DNA of 64,000 bases. Source: CAVXEH01 sp963805305. GTDB taxonomy: Bacteria; Chloroflexota; Limnocylindria; QHBO01. The notes under the pieces were generated by a model. The model saw nothing but the letters and a program-made list of their open reading frames with translations, made no database searches and was not told where the DNA came from. The stretch is taken from assembly GCA_963805305.1 (NCBI GenBank), contig CAWDTM010000008.1, positions 558,001-622,000 of the forward strand, written 5' to 3'. A program made the translations under genes and the position numbers. How positions within the stretch are numbered: the first letter of the stretch is position 1; each line of letters starts with the position of its first letter. Positions 8,509 to 17,193 of this stretch are shown here, one piece after another.

Positions 8509-9369
8509 GTGACGACCTCAGCCGCTTCCGTCGCGGCGCTCCGCCTTCCGGTGCGCGCCCTTCGCGCTACATGGGCCAGTCTCCAGCTGTTCTCCGCCGA
8601 CCAGGGCCTGTCGTGGGGAGGTGCCATCGGCCTGTACCTGTTCCTCTCGGTGCCGCCCCTGATCGTCGCCGGCGTGTATCTCGGAGGCCTGGTGGTGCCG
8701 TCCTCGCATGCCGAGCAGTTCGTTGTCGAGCAGGTCGCGAAGTACCTCCCCGCGCAGCAGGACCTCCTGCAGGGGATCGTGACGACCCGGCCGGCCGGGC
8801 TCCTCGGCGGCTCAGTGTCACTGGTCCTCCTGCTGGTCAGCGGAAGCCGTGCCTTCGCGGCACTCACGGGGGTGATCAACGTGATCTGGCAGGAGGCCGA
8901 CGAGCTCACCTTCTGGCGCCGACAGCTGCTGCGCCTCGGGATGCTCGTCGTGTCGGTCGGCCTCCTCCTGCTGTCCGCGGCGGTCGAGGCGGGGATCGGC
9001 GCCCTTGCGGACGGAGGTGCCGATCACGGGCAGCTGTGGCTCGCCAGGTGGCAGATCCTGCCCACGCTGCTCCTCGCCGTCTTCCTGTTCATCACCTACA
9101 AGGCCCTGCCGCGAGATCCGGTGCGCTGGCACCACGCTGCGGCGGGCGCGGTCGTCGCGACCGTGGGCATCCGTGTGGCGCAGGCCGGCACCGGCTATCT
9201 GGCTGCCGCCGGGGCGATGCGGACGCCGTACGGCAACCTGGCCGGCGTCGCCCTCATCGCGACCTGGGCGCTGATCGTCGGCGTGATCGTCGTCTACGGC
9301 GCGGTGGTGGCGGCGATGCTCAGCGGCAAGGGCCCGATCGAGGTGGAGCAGGAGGGCCGCACGCCGTGA
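8509..9369 (+). CDS. YihY/BrkB family membrane protein
   Basis: 286 residues, GTG start. It shows the family order: LSWGGAIGLYLFLSVPPL near the N-terminus, LVSGSRAFAALTGVINVIW, the FITYKALPR loop, and a last pair of helices with YGNLAGVALIATWALIVGVIVVYGA. About six membrane helices. The family was once annotated as RNase BN; members are inner-membrane proteins of unknown transport role. It follows the PMT gene by 34 bases. Confidence 0.9.
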   Translation: MTTSAASVAALRLPVRALRATWASLQLFSADQGLSWGGAIGLYLFLSVPPLIVAGVYLGGLVVPSSHAEQFVVEQVAKYLPAQQDLLQGIVTTRPAGLLGGSVSLVLLLVSGSRAFAALTGVINVIWQEADELTFWRRQLLRLGMLVVSVGLLLLSAAVEAGIGALADGGADHGQLWLARWQILPTLLLAVFLFITYKALPRDPVRWHHAAAGAVVATVGIRVAQAGTGYLAAAGAMRTPYGNLAGVALIATWALIVGVIVVYGAVVAAMLSGKGPIEVEQEGRTP

Positions 9370-9388
9370 TGCGCGGTGCGCGCCTGAC

Positions 9389-9532
9389 GCAACATAACTT
9401 GTATTTGCGGAAGTGCTACGGGGAGCCAGAGCGCCATGGTGGAGCGTGGATGGCCCCCGGGTCCGGGTACCGGGCAACGCCCGGACGAAGGTCCGATTCC
9501 GGCGTTGGTCCCGGAGCCATAGGCTCGTTGCC
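9389..9532 (+). promoter_or_regulatory. Leader region with AT-rich island and hairpin before a small membrane protein
   Basis: Bases 9389-9410 are an AT-rich stretch with the inverted arms CGCAA and TTGCG 12 bases apart, a possible promoter/operator. Further on, GTCCGGG (9461-9467) pairs perfectly with CCCGGAC (9480-9486). The hairpin lies 46 bases before the ATG of the next gene; it may be a terminator for the BrkB-like gene or a leader structure. No known riboswitch was recognised. Confidence 0.3.
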
Positions 9533-9763
9533 ATGGACAGAGGGAACCTCCTGTACCGGTTCGGCTTCCTTGGCGTGGTCGCCGGAATCCTCGCGGTGGT
9601 CAGCGGACCGTTCATGGGCGAGCTGGGCGGCATGCTCGCCGGCTACGGCAGCCTGGTGCTGCTGAGCGCGGCGTACCTGTTGGCCGGCCTGGCCATCCGC
9701 GACCGCATTCGGCGGCGCGCCCGGACGACGGCGCCGATTCCCGCCTACGGGGGCCAGCGCTAG
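9533..9763 (+). CDS. Small two-helix membrane protein
   Basis: 76 residues with two hydrophobic segments (FGFLGVVAGILAVVSG and GYGSLVLLSAAYLLAGLAI) and a basic cytoplasmic end (RDRIRRRAR). No family recognised. A frame start at 9413 would place the hairpin in coding sequence and give a non-membrane, Arg/Trp-rich N-terminus, so ATG 9533 is preferred. It ends convergently with the methyltransferase on the other strand; the two stop codons share CTAG. Confidence 0.55.
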   Translation: MDRGNLLYRFGFLGVVAGILAVVSGPFMGELGGMLAGYGSLVLLSAAYLLAGLAIRDRIRRRARTTAPIPAYGGQR

Positions 9764-10572
9764 ACGGGTTCGGCCGGTTGATCCGGGCCGGGTTCCGCAA
9801 GGGCCCCGGCCGCGCGACGCTGCCTGAGGGCCTCGAAGCCGATGACGGCGGCCGAGACGGCTGCGCCGAGGGCGTGCGCACCCCGGCGCCCATAGGGGAT
9901 GCGGAGCAGCAGGTCCGCCTGGTCGACGAATGATCGCGTAATCCCCCTGCGCTCCCCGCCGACCAGCAGGAAGGTGCCGCGGAGGAGGTCCGCCTCGTGA
10001 ATCCAGGTACCGTCGGGGCGCGTCGACGCGCACGCGACCTGCATCCCGGCCGCCCGACAGGCAGCCGCCGCGTCCTCCGGCGTGTCAGCCACCGCGGTGG
10101 GCATCAGCTCGGAGGCGCCGGCGGATGCGCGCGCCACCGTCGAGGTGGCCGATTCCCAGGAACGTGGGCGCAGGACGAGGCCATCCGCACCGCAGGCATA
10201 CAGGGAACGGACCGCCTGTCCGAAGTTGTAGGGGTCCTCGATGCCATCGAGCATGACCACGAAACCGTTTGCGCCGATGTCGCCGAGCAGGTCGGGGAGC
10301 ACCTGGTAGGTTCGCTCCCCCGCCAGCGCCACGACGCCGCCGTGGGTCTGGCCGGTCACGAGGCCGCGCAGCACGCCGGGAGCCACCCGCCGGATCGGAA
10401 CCTCGTGCTCGGCCGCGAGGCGCCGCAGGAAGGCGAGGCGCCGATCGCCGGGGGTGACGGCGAGGATCTCGGACACCGGCCGGACACCACCGGTCAGCGC
10501 AGCCTCGATGGAGACCCGCCCCTCGAGGACGACGGGAGCGTCGGTGGTTCGCGCAGGCTGTCGAGCAGGCAT
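9760..10572 (-). CDS. SpoU/TrmH-family RNA 2'-O-methyltransferase (RlmB-like)
   Basis: 270 residues: a substrate-binding N-domain (residues 14-95, VVLEGRVSIEAAL) and a SPOUT knot domain. Motif 1 is DGIEDPYNFGQAVRS, with the Asn and Arg conserved; motif 2 is LLVGGERRGITRSF ending in RIPYGRRG. Motif 3, normally SLNVSVAAGI, reads AHALGAAVSAAVIG, so the conserved Ser-Leu-Asn is missing. The family methylates ribose in 23S rRNA (G2251 for RlmB) or tRNA. The altered motif 3 makes the target uncertain. It follows hflX by 12 bases on the same strand, so one operon is likely. Confidence 0.8.
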   Translation of the reverse strand: MPARQPARTTDAPVVLEGRVSIEAALTGGVRPVSEILAVTPGDRRLAFLRRLAAEHEVPIRRVAPGVLRGLVTGQTHGGVVALAGERTYQVLPDLLGDIGANGFVVMLDGIEDPYNFGQAVRSLYACGADGLVLRPRSWESATSTVARASAGASELMPTAVADTPEDAAAACRAAGMQVACASTRPDGTWIHEADLLRGTFLLVGGERRGITRSFVDQADLLLRIPYGRRGAHALGAAVSAAVIGFEALRQRRAAGALAEPGPDQPAEPV

Positions 10573-10584
10573 CGAATCGACCGA

Positions 10585-11889
10585 TCAGCCGGGCCTGCGC
10601 CGCGAACCGTCGCTGGGCAGGGCCTCCCCGGCTGCGGTGATCTCGGCGGCGACGGCCTCGGGCAGGTGGCCACTGATCCGCACGCCGCCCTCGGTGTACG
10701 CCTCGGAAACCTCGCCGCTCGTACGCGCGCGGCTCACGAGCTCACCGCGCGCGTACGGAATCACCGCGTCGACCGACACCATCTGGGCGCGGAGGGCATC
10801 GGCCACGAGGGTGAGGAGCGTGTCGATCCCCTCCCCCGTCGTGGATGAGACGAAGACGGCGTGCTCGGAGGCGGGGGCGGCCGCGTCGCGGAGGTCGGCG
10901 TCCAGGAGGTCGATCTTGTTGAAGACCGTGATGCGCGGCGTGCGGCCCGCGCCCAGCTCGTCGAGCACCGACTGGACGGCGGCCTGCTGCGCCATGAAGT
11001 CGGGGTCGACCGCGTCCACGACCTCGAGCAGCAGGTCCGCGCGAAGGACCTCCTCTAGCGTGGCGCGGAAGGCATCGACGAGATCATGGGGCAGCTTGTT
11101 GATGAATCCCACCGTATCGGTCACCACGACGCGCTTTCCGCTCGGGAGGGTGATCCGGCGGGATGTCGGATCCAGGGTGGCGAAGAGCATGTCGGCAACG
11201 TACAGGTCGGCATCGGCCAGGCGGTTGAGGAGGGTGCTCTTGCCGGCGTTCGTGTAGCCCACCAGGGCCACCGTGGCGACCTCGCTGCGTTCGCGCTGGC
11301 GGGCGGCGGTTCCGCGCTGGCGCTTGACCTCGGCAAGCTCGCCGCGCAGCTTCCGGATCCGCTCCCGGATGAGGCGCCGGTCCGTCTCCAGCTGGCTCTC
11401 GCCCGGTCCGCGCGTCCCGATCCCGCCACCGGTCCGCGACAGGTGCGTCCACAGCCGCGTCAGGCGCGGGAGGTGGTACTCGAGCTGCGCCAGCTCGACC
11501 TGGAGCCGGCCTTCGTGGGTTCGTGCATGGCGCGCGAAGATGTCGATGATCAGGGCCGAGCGGTCGAGGACCTTGCAGTCCAGGAGCGTCTCCAGCGAGC
11601 GCTGCTGGTGGGGCGTGATCTCGTCGTCCACGATGAGCACGTTGAAATCGCTCGAGGCCTTCTCGTCGACGAGCTCGGCGGCGCGCCCCTTGCCGAAGTA
11701 CCAGATGGGGTCTGCCTCGGGGCGGCGCTGGAAGGCGCTGCCGACCACGGTGGCCCCGGCGGTCTCGGCGAGCGCGGCGAGCTCCGCCAGGGAACGCGCC
11801 ACGGGCCACCCATGGTGGCTGTCGAGTCCAATCAGGAAGGCGCGCTCCTCCGGCGTGGTCAGGTCGATCAGGCGGGAGCGGTTCGTCAT
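10585..11889 (-). CDS. hflX: Ribosome-splitting GTPase HflX
   Basis: 434 residues. The N-terminal nucleotide-binding domain has IWYFGKGRAAEL and IDIFARHARTHEGRLQVELA; a Gly-rich linker GGGIGTRGPGESQLE precedes the GTPase domain, with G1 GYTNAGKST (about 211), G3 DTVGF and G4 NKID. HflX rescues stalled ribosomes after heat and antibiotic stress by splitting 70S particles. A TACCAT lies 12 bases upstream of the ATG, so the leader is probably very short. It is divergent from the GGDEF-EAL gene. Confidence 0.96.
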   Translation of the reverse strand: MTNRSRLIDLTTPEERAFLIGLDSHHGWPVARSLAELAALAETAGATVVGSAFQRRPEADPIWYFGKGRAAELVDEKASSDFNVLIVDDEITPHQQRSLETLLDCKVLDRSALIIDIFARHARTHEGRLQVELAQLEYHLPRLTRLWTHLSRTGGGIGTRGPGESQLETDRRLIRERIRKLRGELAEVKRQRGTAARQRERSEVATVALVGYTNAGKSTLLNRLADADLYVADMLFATLDPTSRRITLPSGKRVVVTDTVGFINKLPHDLVDAFRATLEEVLRADLLLEVVDAVDPDFMAQQAAVQSVLDELGAGRTPRITVFNKIDLLDADLRDAAAPASEHAVFVSSTTGEGIDTLLTLVADALRAQMVSVDAVIPYARGELVSRARTSGEVSEAYTEGGVRISGHLPEAVAAEITAAGEALPSDGSRRRPG

Positions 11890-12033
11890 GTTGCAGCCCG
11901 CATGGTAGCCGATGGGGCGATGCGCCCGGCTGGGGCCGGTCGCCGATCGACCGGTACTTTCAGCCTAGTGCGCGTGAGCACCATACCGTGCGATACCTAT
12001 CCACACCATTTTCGGGGGTAGCTGGAGGCGCCG

Positions 12034-13662
12034 ATGCCCGACGGGCCGGGGACCGATCCGACCGCGACTGGACGAGAGCCCGGGCTGCTGCGCGATCTGA
12101 GCGGACGCCTTGGGTTCGTGCTGGCCGGGAGCGCAGTGGTCGCGGTCGTCGCGTACTGGCTGCTCGCCTTCGCAGTCCCCGATCTCGCCCTGCGCGCCGT
12201 GCTCGCCACCTCCGTCTCGGTGGGGGCCGCGGGCAGCATGCTGCATCTCACCGTGGTGCGCCCCCTCGTCGCGGACCGAGCCGAGCTCCATGACCGGTAC
12301 GAGGCGGCCCTCGCGGACGCGCTGACCGATCCGCTGACCGGCATCGGCAACCACCGTGCCTTCCAGGAGGAGCTGGACCGCCAGGTCGAGCAGGCCCACC
12401 GCTATGGCGTGCCCGTCTCGCTGATCCTCCTCGACATCGACGAGTTCAAGTCGATCAATGATCGCCACGGTCACGCGGCGGGCGATCGCGCCCTCGCGGA
12501 CTTCGGCCGCCTGATCCTCTCCAGTCTGCGGCGCGTCGACCGCCCCTACCGTATCGGCGGTGACGAGTTCGCCGTGCTCCTGCCGCACACCGATGCCGAG
12601 GGGGCCTGGGTCGTGGGGCGTCGTCTGCTCGCCACGGCGCTCCAGCCGCCGCTGCGCGACCAGGGCGACACGGCCATCTCCTTCTCCGCCGGGGTTTCCA
12701 CGCTCCCCGAGCTGGGGACCACGCGCGAGCAGCTCTACGCCCAGGCCGACGCGGCGCTGTACGCGGCGAAGCGCGCGGGGCGGACCGATGTCGTGCTCTT
12801 CGATCCGGCGGCGACGGCCCTGGAGCCGACGAGCGCCGCCGGTGCCGCGATCGCCGAGGTGATCGCCCGCGGCCAGCTGCGTCCGGTGTACCAGCCGATC
12901 GTCGATCTCGACGGGCTGACCGTGCTGGGCCACGAGGGGCTGATCCGTCCCGTTCCCCCGGCGCCCTTCGCCGACCCGGCCGCCCTTTTCGCGGCGGCGG
13001 CAGCCAGCGGCCACCTCGTGGCCCTGGACATGACCTGCATCGAGGCGATCGTGGGCGGGGCGGCGGCCCTTCCGGCGAACCAGTTCCTGAGCGTGAACGT
13101 CTCGCCGCGCACCGTAGAGGCCCCCGAGTTCAGCGGCGCCGCGTTGCTGAGCATCCTGGCCCGGCACGGATTCCGTCCGGATCGCATCATCCTCGAGCTC
13201 ACCGAGCGCGAGGAGATAGGCGACGTTGACCGGGTGCGCGCCAAGCTCGAGACCTGCCGGCGCTCCGGCGTCCGGCTTGCCGCCGATGATCTCGGTGCCG
13301 GCAACTCGGGGCTCCGGCTCCTCTCGGAGCTGCGCTTCGACGTCCTCAAGGTGGACCTCAGCCTGGTCCAGCGTTCCGCGCCGGGCGCACCGTCGGAGGC
13401 CGTGGTGGGCTCGGTGGTCGCATTCGCCGGCCGCACCGGGGCGCTGGTCGTGGGCGAGGGGGTCGAGGACCCGCAGGAGGCGGCACGGCTGGTGGCGCTG
13501 GGCGTGGGAGCCGGCCAGGGCTACTTCTTCGGGCGACCGGGACCGTTGCTGGCGGGTGATCCGCTGGTCGGGCTTCCGGCCCCCGGGTCCTCGGTGGAAT
13601 TCCCGGCGCCCATGGCCGCCTGGCGCCAGTCCATTGGTCTGCCTACCCCCGTCGCGGGCTAG
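12034..13662 (+). CDS. Membrane GGDEF-EAL protein (c-di-GMP turnover)
   Basis: 542 residues. Two hydrophobic helices (about 24-44 and 52-70) lead into a GGDEF domain with an intact GGDEF at about 175-179 and an RRVD inhibition site exactly five residues before it, so an active and product-inhibited diguanylate cyclase is plausible. The EAL domain follows from about 280: the signature is EGLIR (Glu about 301), with NVSPRT, ILELTE, ADDLGAGNSG, LKVD and EGVE. The usual DDFGTG loop is altered to DDLGAG. Key metal-binding residues mostly remain, so phosphodiesterase activity is possible. No periplasmic sensor domain is visible. Confidence 0.92.
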   Translation: MPDGPGTDPTATGREPGLLRDLSGRLGFVLAGSAVVAVVAYWLLAFAVPDLALRAVLATSVSVGAAGSMLHLTVVRPLVADRAELHDRYEAALADALTDPLTGIGNHRAFQEELDRQVEQAHRYGVPVSLILLDIDEFKSINDRHGHAAGDRALADFGRLILSSLRRVDRPYRIGGDEFAVLLPHTDAEGAWVVGRRLLATALQPPLRDQGDTAISFSAGVSTLPELGTTREQLYAQADAALYAAKRAGRTDVVLFDPAATALEPTSAAGAAIAEVIARGQLRPVYQPIVDLDGLTVLGHEGLIRPVPPAPFADPAALFAAAAASGHLVALDMTCIEAIVGGAAALPANQFLSVNVSPRTVEAPEFSGAALLSILARHGFRPDRIILELTEREEIGDVDRVRAKLETCRRSGVRLAADDLGAGNSGLRLLSELRFDVLKVDLSLVQRSAPGAPSEAVVGSVVAFAGRTGALVVGEGVEDPQEAARLVALGVGAGQGYFFGRPGPLLAGDPLVGLPAPGSSVEFPAPMAAWRQSIGLPTPVAG

Positions 13663-13683
13663 GACGGGCCAGGGCCCACCGCA

Positions 13684-14643
13684 TCACGGCGCGGCGAGGC
13701 GCCGAACCAGCTCCACGGCCCCATCGACGAGGCGCGGGTCGTCCGCCGGCCCCTCGCCTGCGGCCAGCCACACGATCCGGGGGTCACGCCGGAACCAGCT
13801 GAGCTGTCGCTTCGCATACTGTCGCGTGCGGCGCGCCGTGCGCCCGATTGCCTCGTCGAGGGACCACTCCCCCGCCAGGTGGCCGGCAGCCTCGCGATAG
13901 CCGTGGCCCGTCATGGGCGCGAGCTGCGGCCCATAGCCGGCGCCGCCCAGCGCCCGAACCTCGTCGAGGAGCCCCGCGCCGAAGATCGCGGCTGCGCGAT
14001 CGTCGATGCGCCGGTACAGGACCTCCCGGGGCCGGGTCAGCCCAAGGAGAGCGAGCCGGCCTGCGTAGGGCTCGGTCCGCGGCCGCTCCCCCACTCCGCC
14101 GGCCCGGACCCGTTCCAGGGCGCGCAGGACGCGGCGCGGGTTGCGGAGGTCGGTGCGAGCGGCCGCATCGGGGTCGAGGGCGGCGAGGCTCGCTGCCAGG
14201 ACGGCAAGACCACCCGTTTCGAGCTCGGCCGCGAGTCGCTCGCGGATCTCCGGCGACCACGGCTGCGATGCGAAGTCGAAGCCGTCGACCAGTGCACTCA
14301 CGTACAGGCCCGTCCCGCCCACGAGGACCGGCCACCTGCCCCGGCCCGCCGCCTCGTCTACGGCTGATCGTGCACGCGCGACCCACTGGGCCACGGTGAA
14401 CGGCTCGTCGGGGGCCACGAGGTCGAGGAGGTGGTGCTGAACCATCGCCTGATCTGCGCGCGACGGCTTGGCGGTGCCGATATCCATTCCGCGGTACACC
14501 TGGCGCGAGTCGGCGACCAGGATCTCCATCGGCAGGCGCCTGGCGAGTGCCATGGCGAGCGCAGACTTGCCCGTCGCCGTGGGACCCACGATGGCAACCA
14601 GCGGCGGAGCGACCCGCGTGATCCGGCCGGTGGCCGGCGACAT
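13684..14643 (-). CDS. miaA: tRNA dimethylallyltransferase
   Basis: 319 residues. The P-loop GPTATGKS is at 20-27, then ADSRQVYRGMDIGTAKP and VGGTGLYVSALVDG, all MiaA signatures; RRTRQYAKRQLSWFR is near the C-terminus. It adds a dimethylallyl group to A37 of tRNAs that read U-starting codons. The ATG at 14643 leaves a 4-base gap to ymdB; a longer frame start at 14682 would overlap ymdB and adds residues unlike MiaA. Likely the last gene of the rny-ymdB-miaA transcript. Confidence 0.96.
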   Translation of the reverse strand: MSPATGRITRVAPPLVAIVGPTATGKSALAMALARRLPMEILVADSRQVYRGMDIGTAKPSRADQAMVQHHLLDLVAPDEPFTVAQWVARARSAVDEAAGRGRWPVLVGGTGLYVSALVDGFDFASQPWSPEIRERLAAELETGGLAVLAASLAALDPDAAARTDLRNPRRVLRALERVRAGGVGERPRTEPYAGRLALLGLTRPREVLYRRIDDRAAAIFGAGLLDEVRALGGAGYGPQLAPMTGHGYREAAGHLAGEWSLDEAIGRTARRTRQYAKRQLSWFRRDPRIVWLAAGEGPADDPRLVDGAVELVRRLAAP

Positions 14644-14647
14644 GTGC

Positions 14648-15460
14648 CTAGCCGACCTCGACGAGCCGCTGGACCTGCACAATCGAGGTGGCTCGCCCGG
14701 TGGCCCTGTCGGCCTCGACGACGACCGCGTTCAGGCTGACCGGCCCCTCCCCCACCTCGAAGCGGGTCGGCAGGTGGCGGACGAAGCGCGGCAGCACGGT
14801 CTCGATCTTGAAGCCGATGATCGAATCGCGTGGCCCGGTCATCCCGATGTCGCTGATGTAGGCCGTTCCCTTGGGCAGAAGTCGCGCGTCCGCGGTTGGC
14901 ACGTGGGTGTGCGTGCCGACGACGCCGCTCACCCGGCCATCGAGGTACCAGCCCATGGCGTTCTTCTCCGATGTGATCTCGCAATGGAAGTCCACCAGCC
15001 GCACGGGCGGGAGCGGCTCGGCCGCCTCGTCGAGGAGGGCGTCCATGGCGGTGAACGGGGAGTCGAGCTGGTTCATGAAGACCCGGCCCATGACGTTGAT
15101 GACCGCCACCTCGCCGCCATCGGCCAGGTGGTGGATGAGCCAGCCGCGGCCGGGTACCTCGTGGGGGTAGTTGAGGGGGCGCAGGACCGGACGGTCGTCC
15201 TCGAGATAGTCGTAGATCTCGCGCTTGTCCCAGATGTGGTTCCCGCTGGTGATGACGTCGATTCCAGCGCCCAGCAGCTCCTCCGCCAGCGACGGGGTGA
15301 GGCCCATCCCGGCCGCCACGTTCTCGCCGTTGGCCACCACGAGGTCCACATCGAGCTCATGGCGCAGGTCCGGAAGGGCGTGCCGCACCGCGAGTCGGCC
15401 CGGCTTCCCGATGATGTCGCCGATGAGCAGCGCCCGCACCGTGCCGGTGCGCTCCGTCAT
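14648..15460 (-). CDS. ymdB: YmdB family metallophosphoesterase
   Basis: 270 residues. It has IGDIIGKPGR, VVANGENVAAGMGL, SGNHIWDKREIYD and GTHTHVPTADARLLP, the metal-site motifs of the YmdB/TIGR00282 family. The B. subtilis homologue hydrolyses 2',3'-cyclic AMP and affects RNase Y-dependent RNA turnover, and pairing with rny is common. Here its ATG overlaps the rny stop (ATGA), which supports coupled expression. Confidence 0.95.
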   Translation of the reverse strand: MTERTGTVRALLIGDIIGKPGRLAVRHALPDLRHELDVDLVVANGENVAAGMGLTPSLAEELLGAGIDVITSGNHIWDKREIYDYLEDDRPVLRPLNYPHEVPGRGWLIHHLADGGEVAVINVMGRVFMNQLDSPFTAMDALLDEAAEPLPPVRLVDFHCEITSEKNAMGWYLDGRVSGVVGTHTHVPTADARLLPKGTAYISDIGMTGPRDSIIGFKIETVLPRFVRHLPTRFEVGEGPVSLNAVVVEADRATGRATSIVQVQRLVEVG

Positions 15461-16989
15461 CGCGCGAAGTCGACCGCGCGCGTCTCGCGGATCACGGTCA
15501 CCTTGATCTGGCCCGGGTACTGCAGCTGCTCCTCGATCCGCTTCACGACGTCGCGGGCCAGCCGGCTCGAGGCGACGTCGTCGATCTCCTCGGGCCGCAC
15601 GATGATCCGGATCTCACGTCCCGCCTGGATGGCGAAGCTGCGCTCCACGCCCGGGAAGCTCTCCGCGATCTGCTGGAGGTCGTCGAGGCGCTTCACGTAG
15701 TTGTCGAGGCTCTCGCCGCGCGCCCCGGGTCGGGACGCGCTGATGGCATCGGCGATCTGCACCACGACCGCCTCGATGCTCGCCTGCTCAACCTCCTGGT
15801 GGTGGGCGGCGATGGCGTTGCAGACGACCGGGTTGATGCCGTAGCGCTGCGCGATCTCGCCGCCGATGAGCGCGTGGGGACCCTCCACCTCGTGATCGAC
15901 CGCCTTGCCGATGTCGTGGAGCAGCCCGCCCTTCTTCGACTCGGCGATGTTGGCGCCGATCTCCCCGGCCAGCATGCCCGCCAGGCGCGAGGTCTCGACG
16001 CAGTGATCCAGGACGTTCTGTCCGTAGCTGGTCCGGTACTTGAGTCGCCCGATGAGCTTGATGAGCTCAGGGTGGAGCCCGGGGACGCCGGCGTCGTAGG
16101 CGGCCTGCTCGCCGGCCTGGCGCATGACGACCTCGATCTCGGCGCGGCACTTGGCGACCGTCTCCTCGATCCGGCCCGGGTGGATGCGCCCGTCGCTGAT
16201 GAGCTTGGTGAGCGCCATGCGCGCCACCTCGCGGCGGACCGGGTCGAAGCCGGAGAGCACGACCGCCTCGGGCGTGTCGTCGATGATGAGGTCAACGCCG
16301 GTCGCCTGCTCCAGCGCCCGGATGTTGCGGCCCTCGCGGCCGATGATCCGGCCCTTCATCTCCTCAGACGGCAGGCTGACGACGGTGACGGTGGCCTCCG
16401 AGGTGTGATCGGCTGCCATGCGCTGCATGACGGTGGTCAGGATGCGGCGGGCGCGCTCCTCGCCATCCTCGGTCGCGCGACGCTCGATCTCCCGAACGCG
16501 CTGCTGGGCCTCCGCCTCGGCTTCGTCGACGATCTGCCCGATGAGGGTCTGGCGCGCCTCGGTGACCGTCAGTCCGCTGGCTCGTTCGAGGGCGGCGAGC
16601 TGCTGGTTGCGCAGGTCTGCGAGCTCCGTGCGTGCCGTCTCGAGATCGGCGAGGCGCGACTCCACCGTGGCCTCCCGGCGTTCGATGGCCTCCACCTTGC
16701 GCTCGATGCTCTCCGAGCGGTCGAGGAGCAGACGGTCCTGGCGCTGCAGGTCGGCGCGCTTTTCGCGCGCCTCCTCCTCTGCGGCGCGCTGGAGCTTGAG
16801 CGCCTCGTCCTTGCCCTCGAGGACGAGCTCCTTCTGCTTCGCGCGCGCTTCGGCCACGATCCGTTCGGCGTAGGAATCGGCGTGGCGCACCTTGCTGGCG
16901 GCGAGCAGTCGGCGGGCGGCGTAGCCAAGCACGGCTCCGATGGTGGCGGCGATCACGGCCACCATCAGTACGAGGATAGTCTCCGGCAT
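15457..16989 (-). CDS. rny: Ribonuclease Y
   Basis: 510 residues: an N-terminal membrane helix (residues 3-23), a long charged coiled coil to about 195, a KH domain with GRIIGREGRNIRA, and an HD domain with LLHDIGKAVDHE, followed by the RNase Y-specific end. It starts mRNA decay as a membrane-bound endoribonuclease. The ATG at 16989 has GGAGGG upstream and gives the canonical membrane helix; the frame extends 18 residues further without support. Its leader contains two perfect hairpins. Confidence 0.97.
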   Translation of the reverse strand: MPETILVLMVAVIAATIGAVLGYAARRLLAASKVRHADSYAERIVAEARAKQKELVLEGKDEALKLQRAAEEEAREKRADLQRQDRLLLDRSESIERKVEAIERREATVESRLADLETARTELADLRNQQLAALERASGLTVTEARQTLIGQIVDEAEAEAQQRVREIERRATEDGEERARRILTTVMQRMAADHTSEATVTVVSLPSEEMKGRIIGREGRNIRALEQATGVDLIIDDTPEAVVLSGFDPVRREVARMALTKLISDGRIHPGRIEETVAKCRAEIEVVMRQAGEQAAYDAGVPGLHPELIKLIGRLKYRTSYGQNVLDHCVETSRLAGMLAGEIGANIAESKKGGLLHDIGKAVDHEVEGPHALIGGEIAQRYGINPVVCNAIAAHHQEVEQASIEAVVVQIADAISASRPGARGESLDNYVKRLDDLQQIAESFPGVERSFAIQAGREIRIIVRPEEIDDVASSRLARDVVKRIEEQLQYPGQIKVTVIRETRAVDFAR

Positions 16990-17032
16990 CCTGGCTCCCT
17001 CCGTCGGTGGAGCCCGAGGTGGGCACTGTCCG

Positions 17033-17114
17033 CGCCCGCGCATCGCGGGCGTCCACTGTTACTCGTCGGAGCCTGCCAACCCCGCTCGGATGGTTAACAG
17101 GCGATCAAATCGCC
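17033..17114 (-). promoter_or_regulatory. rny leader with two hairpins
   Basis: In the 204-base gap upstream of rny, CGCCCGCG (17033-17040) pairs with CGCGGGCG (17044-17051) around a 3-base loop, and GGCGAT (17100-17105) pairs with ATCGCC (17109-17114). They could be terminator-like ends of the upstream LLM gene or part of a structured 5' leader; the second overlaps TTGATC, a possible -35 on the minus strand. No known RNA family was recognised. Confidence 0.35.
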
Positions 17115-17193
17115 GCCCGAGTGTACCGCAAGTGCCCGGCCCGCCTCCGCGTCCGCGGTCCCCTGCGCGGCTCGGCGACGGCCGTCGTCCGCG

